A DNA stretch of 64,000 nt from Prostheceraeus crozeri (taxonomy: Eukaryota; Platyhelminthes; Polycladida; Euryleptidae), in assembly GCA_907163375.1 (NCBI GenBank), contig CAJQUW010000614.1, forward strand, positions 186,001 to 250,000, read 5' to 3'. Under the pieces are notes generated by a model. The model worked only from the letters and a program-made list of their open reading frames with translations. It was not told the origin of the DNA and made no database searches. Shown in pieces: positions 59,020 through 64,000 of this stretch. How positions within the stretch are numbered: the first letter of the stretch is position 1; each line of letters begins with the position of its first letter. Made by a program: the position numbers and the translations under genes.

Positions 59020-59248
59020 GTGAGAAAATTACTTCAGACACCGTGCACCCCTCCACTCCTTTGAGTGATTAATGCCTCTCTTGGAGCTCTAGACCCGTAC
59101 GGACTCCCGCGTCCGGGGCCCAAAACGAAGCCGTACCCACTCCCCCGGGCTTATGGGGGGCTCTAAACTACTACAGACGCAAAGTTACTTTCCTCCACCC
59201 AAAGTTACTTTCCCACACAAGTGGGTGAATGTCGTTGGTAGCTTTTCT
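59020..59248. other. GC-rich spacer upstream of the ATPase gene
   Basis: Positions about 59040-59170 are strikingly GC-rich (blocks such as CTCCCCCGGGCTTATGGGGG) within an otherwise AT-rich element. A segment containing AAAGTTACTTTCC is repeated in tandem at 59180-59211. It lies 5' of the minus-strand ATPase, so it may be its promoter region, or an unrelated insert. Confidence 0.45.
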
Positions 59249-59983
59249 TCAATAAAACTTTGTTACATTTGGGCATCTTACTTGTACCTTTAAACAATCT
59301 TTACATTGGTACTTACTTTCATAAAATTCTGATTTAGGTTTTAAAGTCTCACAATTAGTGCATTTTCGTGTGTTAACAGAGCATGACTTATAATGATTGG
59401 AAAACCCCTGACTAGTGAAAAATTTGTTACGTCAGCACGTAAATTGTCTATCTTTTATTTTAGGGAGTGGCGGTAATTGACATGTCCTTAGGTGACGGGC
59501 AAAATTCTTCGACGTTATACTTTTCCCACAGTCATTACATGTTTTTTTCTTTTTTGCTTGTGTTACCTTTTGTTGTACTGCCTGTACTGGTTGTACTTGT
59601 TGGGCTTGTTGTACTGCCTGTACTGGTTGTATCTGTTGTACTTGTTGGGCTTGTTGTACTGCCTGTACTGGTTGTATCTGTTGGGCTTGTTGTACTGCCC
59701 GTACTGGTTGTACTTGTTGGGCTTGTACTAGCTGTTCATGTAGGGGGTGTACCGGGTGTACTGAGTGTACTGCCTGTACTGGGTGTACTGAGTGTACTGG
59801 CTGTTCATGTACTGGGTGTACTTGCTGTACTTGTACTGCCTGTTCATGTACCAGCTGTTCATGTACTGGGTGTACTGTCGCATGAACTCCTTTCATATGT
59901 TTATTTAATAATGCTTTATTATGAAAAGATAAATTACAGATTCCGCATAGAAGCTTGGTTCCGTTGTCTTTGTTGGATAACAT
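59249..59983 (-). pseudogene. Polinton zinc-finger protein with QPVQAVQQA repeats
   Basis: Near the N terminus is a C2H2 finger (CGICNLSFHNKALLNKHMKG), then about 90 residues of a low-complexity repeat made of VHPVHEQ and QPVQAVQQAQQ units, then CNDCGKSITSKNFARHLRTC, a second finger, and further Cys-rich sequence (CTNCETLKPK, YQCKDC). It is probably a nucleic-acid-binding or regulatory protein. It starts head-to-head with the fibre-like gene on the other strand. Broken, about one break. Confidence 0.7.
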
Positions 59984-60014
59984 ATTTTTAGCAGAAAAAA
60001 ATAATCTAGAAAAA

Positions 60015-60851
60015 ATGATGTTAACAAATGTTGGCGGGTGTGCTTACATTCCGAATAATCAAGAATCAGAAATAGAACTAGACAACTATATCATGAAAAC
60101 TGGAGACGTTTTAACAGGACCGTTACATCTTTCTATTCTTCCACAACAAAATACTGAGTTAGCAAATAAAGAATATGTTGATAGACAGTTCGATAGAATT
60201 GTGACACAGCTGACTCCACTAATGAAAGAAACAAAGCTTCTAAAGCAGAATGATGAAAGACTGCGAGAAAAGCTAACAGACCTAAGTAGCAAACATGGAA
60301 ATATAGAAGCAGATATATCAAAACTTCATAAAAAAATAACAGAACATTCAAGACTTGTAATCCTGTTATCACTAAATTTAAAGTCTGCCATTACAAAGAA
60401 TACAAATCAAAATAAACAACTGAAGGAAGAGTTAGAAAAAGTAAGCGAAAATAATCGAAAATTATTACAACACTTACAACAGCTGCAATCCACATTCCAA
60501 AAAAGTGTTGATGAATTAAGTAGCCGAATCACACAACAAGCAAAGCACATGAACAGAATGATAAATGAAGTTAAGGCACTTAAACAAAAGGTTAGTGAAT
60601 TGAAGACCCTTAAAACGAATTTAGAACATGAAGTAAAGAAAAATTCTAAAGGAAATAAGGAACAGATGAATGCTATTAAGGTTCAATTGAATGCTCTTAA
60701 AACAGAAGTAAAGAAAAGTGAGAAAAAATTAGAAGTAAATGAAAAAGAAGTTAAAGTACATCACACGCTGCTTGACACAATAGATAAAGTGCAACAGAAA
60801 ATTAATAAAGTTATCACGAAGTTGTTGTCCATTCACACACGTAAATCTTAA
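60015..60851 (+). CDS. Polinton fibre-like coiled-coil protein
   Basis: About 278 residues, reading open; the start at 60015 or 60018 is preferred because an earlier in-frame ATG would overlap the divergent zinc-finger gene. Residues about 20-60 read MKTGDVLTGPLHLSILPQ, followed by NKEYVDRQ. This GD-x-LTGPL-x-L ... NKxYVD pattern is typical of the shaft/attachment part of phage tail fibres. The rest is a long lysine/glutamate-rich coiled coil with heptad leucines (KQKVSELKTLKTNLEHEVKK). It may be a trimeric vertex fibre. This role is an inference; no knob domain is seen. Confidence 0.65.
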   Translation: MMLTNVGGCAYIPNNQESEIELDNYIMKTGDVLTGPLHLSILPQQNTELANKEYVDRQFDRIVTQLTPLMKETKLLKQNDERLREKLTDLSSKHGNIEADISKLHKKITEHSRLVILLSLNLKSAITKNTNQNKQLKEELEKVSENNRKLLQHLQQLQSTFQKSVDELSSRITQQAKHMNRMINEVKALKQKVSELKTLKTNLEHEVKKNSKGNKEQMNAIKVQLNALKTEVKKSEKKLEVNEKEVKVHHTLLDTIDKVQQKINKVITKLLSIHTRKS

Positions 60852-60979
60852 TAGAACCTTGTACAGAGGATTTAGCCGACCACTTTGTTCAGGTTACTAA
60901 CCTATAGAACCTTGTTCAGAGGCTTTAGCCGATCACAAACGTAAATATTTTTCCCAAAAGTCAAATTTAATCCTAAAAA
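60852..60979 (+). promoter_or_regulatory. Two copies of a spacer motif
   Basis: TAGAACCTTG followed by T(A/T)CAGAGGMTTTAGCCGA occurs at 60852-60879 and 60905-60932; a third copy is at 61375-61402. The first follows the fibre gene stop directly. The second lies 48 bp before the next ATG. GGCTTTAGCC can form a small hairpin. It is either a promoter element or a 3'-end signal. Confidence 0.65.
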
Positions 60980-61374
60980 ATGCCTATAATTTATAAACAC
61001 AATCTTAAACATTTTGCCTCAAATAATAAAATTGCTCATGAACCATCTATGAAACCTGTGTACCATTATGACAGTGTAGAAACTATTCAAAAAGAAGGGG
61101 CTGGTATCTTTTCTGGTATTGGAAGTATCGTTAACTTGATTAAAAATAATAAAGATTTGAGTCACAAAACGAATTAAAACAACTAGAAGCTATTCGTAAA
61201 CTTAGGAATGATGCTAAAGAACTGCAGAAAGACAAAAAGCTCTCAGAGGAAACAAAAAACAAAATTGCGAACCTGGCAATTCCGACTGAGAGTAAGAAGT
61301 CTCTTGAAGAAATGAGAGGAAATGGGATGCAGTCCCTAACCACTAACGTGGGAAATGGATTAGCAAAATTCTAG
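60980..61374 (+). pseudogene. Polinton small structural protein (pVI/pX-like), broken
   Basis: The N-terminal part contains an amphipathic, glycine-rich helix GAGIFSGIGSIVNLIKNNKD, the type of membrane-active segment found in adenovirus protein VI and its Polinton counterparts. The C-terminal part is charged and helical (RNDAKELQKDKKLSEETKN). The gene sits between fibre-like and capsid genes, in line with a virion role. Broken, about one break. Confidence 0.6.
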
Positions 61375-61402
61375 TAGAACTTTGTTCAGAGGCTTTAGCC
61401 GA
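61375..61402 (+). promoter_or_regulatory. Third copy of the spacer motif
   Basis: TAGAACTTTGTTCAGAGG and then CTTTAGCCGA, starting at the end of the preceding gene and 38 bp before the capsid gene ATG. See the entry at 60852. Confidence 0.65.
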
Positions 61403-61439
61403 GTAACAAACTGATTTTTTCTAATAAAAACAAAATAGA

Positions 61440-62317
61440 ATGTCGTCTCTGATTGAAAGCAAATTTAGATTAGACGATCCCCCGTTCGTTAGTTACAATC
61501 AAAAAAAGAATGACTATATAAGAGTTGCTATGAATCCTGGATCTTCAGGAAGAGTGAATACTGGAGGTGATTTAATTTTTGAAGTTGATAATCAACAAAG
61601 TTATTTATATTTACCCGATTCATTTTTACACAGTGAATATTGTCTATATTCTGATGCTGATTTTACAACACCATTACCTGCTACGGATAACATTACATTA
61701 GAAAACAATTTCTTTCCAAGATTATTTACACAAATGCGTTTAGATGTTGCAACACAAAATATAGAAACAATAAGTGATTCTCCTGGTATTATTGATTCGA
61801 TGCTTCGATTTCTTGAAATAGGTGAAAATACTAAAATGCATGAAATCGAAGGATGGTTTCCTGATAACCATACCGGCATACTTAAAGATGATTTAACTCA
61901 CACTGGAACAGATGCAGCAGGAATTGCGAAAGATGTAGAAAACATAGTGAAACAGTTAAACAGTACACAAAATAGCTCATATCAGAAAAGACGTAATTTT
62001 AATAATAAAAGTAAACAAACTGTTGATTGGTCATTGTCTTCATTATTCGGGTATTTAGATTACACTAAAATATCATATCAATTAAAGTTCAAATTAATAA
62101 TTCATCGCACTGAAAATAATGAATCAATATTTCATGGAAAGGCTGGGGAGAAAGCATATTTAAAAATTGATAGACTTGAATGGTGGATCAAGCATATTAC
62201 TCCTAGTTTAGAGGTTGAAACAACTATTACGAAAAGATTAAATACGAACAAACCGATTCCAGCAAGTTTTATGAAGCGTACTGCGAGTTCTGTCACTTTT
62301 ACTGAACAAAGATTTAA
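61440..62317 (+). pseudogene. Polinton major capsid protein, interrupted by piggyBac
   Basis: About 290 codons of the N-terminal part of a protein with the general look of a Polinton double-jelly-roll major capsid protein (LPDSFLHSEYCLYSDADFTT, NNFFPRLFTQMRL, then YLKIDRLEWWIKHITPS). The jelly-roll assignment is from pattern and context, not from a search. A piggyBac transposon is inserted at a TTAA (62314-62317); the rest should lie beyond the window. Confidence 0.7.
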
Positions 62318-64000
62318 CCCTCGGGAGGTTTAAAATTCGCTATTCCATTTCGTGAAAATCTGGGTCCACGTGGACCCAGAAGATTTATTTTCACAATCAA
62401 GCACAATTAGTACAGAAAGTACGAGTCACAGAGTTCGAATGTTCATCACAACAGTGATTCCCACACCGAGCACAGGTTTTTCTCGTTTTCCGATCTTTCT
62501 TCCACCCGCAGAGTTGACATCTGTCTTTTTTTCGTGTTGCTCTCTCAACATCCACCTTTGCTTCGATGATTGGCCGTGGCACGTCTTTTGACTCCAAAAA
62601 TGGCTTGACCAGCTCCTCTCCTAAGCATCGCAGAAATTGTCTTCTTTTGTGAGGCTTGTCTCTTCCCCAATGAGGATCAATTTCGCAATTCAACACATAT
62701 GCATTTATCCCACACAAATCCAAGAGGTTGCAAAACACGATTGTGTGCCATCTTCGGCTGATGTATTTCACCGTATATGTCGCCACCATTTGGCCAGCTT
62801 TATCTACACCTCCTTTGGTCGCATTGTAGTCTTATCATTTCTGGAACCTTTCGGTCAGTCTGTTGATCAACAACTGGCTCTTGATGGAAGGTGCTCAAAA
62901 GAAGGACACAATCATTTTTCTTGCATTTGTAACTGAGGAGGCATGTTTGATCTTCGAGGTTGAATCGGAAATCTGAAGAGTAAACAGCACGGCCCTGTAG
63001 ATTCTTCATCTGCGGAGGAACTTCTCGTCTGTTTTTCCTCAGAGTTCCTAACAAAGTCATGCCTTTTGAGCGGAGAGAGCGTGCGAGCTTCAAAGAAGTA
63101 AAGAAATTGTCAGTTTTTATGTGTCTTCCAGAATTTTCTAGAGAGCTGGTCAAATCCATGACAACACGTTCTCCAAGTCCGTGATGACTGGGATTGTCTT
63201 CTTTGCCTGTGTACATTTGTAGATTGTAACAAAAATAATTGTTGGCATCGCACAACAGCCAGAACTTAAGTCCATACCTTGATGGTTTGCTTGGCATATA
63301 TTGCTTATATGCACAGCGACCTCTGAAAGGATATAGTTCCTCATCAATGGTAAGAAATGCACCAGGCACATACGATTTTTGACAGTTGTTCGTGAAACCA
63401 TCCAAAAGAAGACGAACCGCTGCTAATTTGTCTCGCAGTTGTCGAGCAGCCCTTGTTTCAGGATTGTCAAAACGAAGCATGATACGTAACTCTTTGAATC
63501 TTGAATGGCTCATTGTTATTTTGAAGATGGGCCTTCCGTGTTCTTTCGACCACAGCTCTTCAGTACTCTCCATGTGAGAACGATACACGCCGCGTAGATA
63601 TAACAGGCCAATGAAGGCTAACATTTCTTCCATCGAAGCGTCCGTCCATGCTGCACCTTTGATAGATCTCCCTCGCCGATTTGTCTATTTTAGTATTGTC
63701 TCCATCATATCGTGATCAAACAAAATTTCCCAGCTATTTATAATAGTATTTGGCGCGCGAATATGCCGCAGAGAGTAACTTGTAAGACCTGGTGCTGGTC
63801 TAAGCAGATTCTCTCTTCGCTCCCTGCCACGTCTCTGTTCTTGAGGTAGGAGAGAAGTCCATTGCTCTCCATCAGCGGATGAAATATTCACTTGATTGCC
63901 GATTGCTTGGTTAATGGATACGTCGTCATCAGAAGGTGAAATATTGTCACTTTCATCGATATCAGATGAACCAGATGATTCACTGGAGTCCTCCGTGTCA
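62318..64000 (-). mobile_element. piggyBac transposon (continues past window)
   Basis: It begins right after TTAA with CCCTCGGGAGG. About 40 bp in is a perfect palindrome CTGGGTCCACGTGGACCCAG (62358-62377), a type of subterminal motif known near piggyBac-like ends. The transposase is on the minus strand. Only one end is in the window, so the second TTAA is not seen. Its terminus differs from the 1.3-kb piggyBac-type MITE at 5244, so the two belong to different families. Confidence 0.9.
62397..64000 (-). pseudogene. piggyBac transposase (5' part beyond window)
   Basis: Minus strand. An acidic N-terminal region (SDESD-type, near 63900-64000) is followed by ILFDHDMMETI, then WTDASMEEMLAFIGLLYLRG, LTIDEELYPFRGRC (first catalytic Asp), YGLKFWLLCDANNYF, HIKTDNFFTSL (second Asp), and DYNATKGGVD near 62830 (third Asp). 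The C terminus is a cysteine-rich domain, CQLCGWKKDRKTRKTCARCG and onwards, ending FCTNCA. Two breaks are visible: a TAG at about 63675-63677 and a small deletion (about two bases) near 62833. All three catalytic residues survive, so decay is recent. Confidence 0.92.

Larger units (their letters stand above)
51245..62317. mobile_element. Polinton/Maverick, fossil copy
   Basis: Genes typical of the family are present: protein-primed family B DNA polymerase, A32-type packaging ATPase, major capsid and probable penton, plus fibre-like, zinc-finger and small structural genes. Capsid-side genes are on the plus strand at both flanks, and replication and packaging genes on the minus strand in the middle. 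The copy is broken, with roughly ten breaks. Many frames are still open, so it is young compared with the old mariner relic at 36540. A piggyBac has inserted in the capsid gene at 62318. No integrase and no terminal repeats were found; they may lie past the window end, so both outer limits are approximate. Confidence 0.9.

Noticed and set aside
59467-59991. A 174-codon plus-strand frame rich in Val, Leu and Pro opposite the zinc-finger gene
   Set aside because: It is the antisense of the VQ-rich repeat tract; its regularity comes from the repeats on the other strand.
51245-62317. A retrovirus or LTR element as an alternative to a Polinton
   Set aside because: The polymerase is a protein-primed family B DNA polymerase and the ATPase is A32-type; no reverse transcriptase or LTRs are present there.

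Overview
The window is animal nuclear DNA, AT-rich and dominated by transposable elements. The one clear host gene has GT-AG (and one GC-AG) introns, and the transposon mix (mariner, Tc1-like, hAT, Harbinger, piggyBac, LINEs, a Polinton) is typical of invertebrates, often marine ones. I cannot name the species. No rRNA, tRNA or CRISPR was recognised.

Layout. (1) 1-10581: a tandem array with a unit of about 2.17 kb. A 1.0-kb MITE with CACTGTAAATCGC ends alternates with a 1.16-kb spacer that is itself mostly a hAT-like non-autonomous element. One spacer carries a 1.3-kb piggyBac-type MITE at TTAA. A partial inverted copy of the spacer lies at 11154-12057. (2) 15082-45080: seven exons of an ACP7-type purple acid phosphatase gene on the + strand, 1046 bp of coding sequence spread over 30 kb. 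All reading phases agree and all five metal-binding motifs are present. The N-terminal exons were not found. (3) The introns are loaded with elements. Intron 3 holds a three-level nest: a hAT (25679-28013, perfect 8-bp target duplication) inside a Harbinger (23697-28565) inside a mariner (22438-28644). Intron 5 holds a Tc1/mariner-type element with a decayed transposase. Intron 6 holds a mariner remnant, a 2.6-kb long-inverted-repeat element carrying a THAP-domain gene, and two LINE fragments. (4) 45081-50740: a mostly anonymous region with an ATTACA-rich microsatellite and an internally deleted Tc1-like element. (5) 50800-62317: a minisatellite, then a fossil Polinton/Maverick with protein-primed DNA polymerase, packaging ATPase, capsid, fibre-like, zinc-finger and small structural genes, broken at roughly ten places. 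(6) 62318 to the window end: a piggyBac transposon that landed at a TTAA inside the Polinton major capsid gene.

How it fits together. The host gene probably encodes a secreted or lysosomal metallophosphatase whose exons survived heavy intron invasion. The nesting gives relative ages: mariner, then Harbinger, then hAT; the Polinton, then piggyBac; the array amplification, then the piggyBac-type MITE. The strongest structural observation is that the first and last MITEs of the array are parental types and the inner ones are hybrids, which is the signature of unequal crossing-over between two MITEs. The most unusual gene content is the THAP gene inside a long-inverted-repeat element and, in the Polinton, a fibre-like coiled-coil protein and a spacer motif repeated three times.
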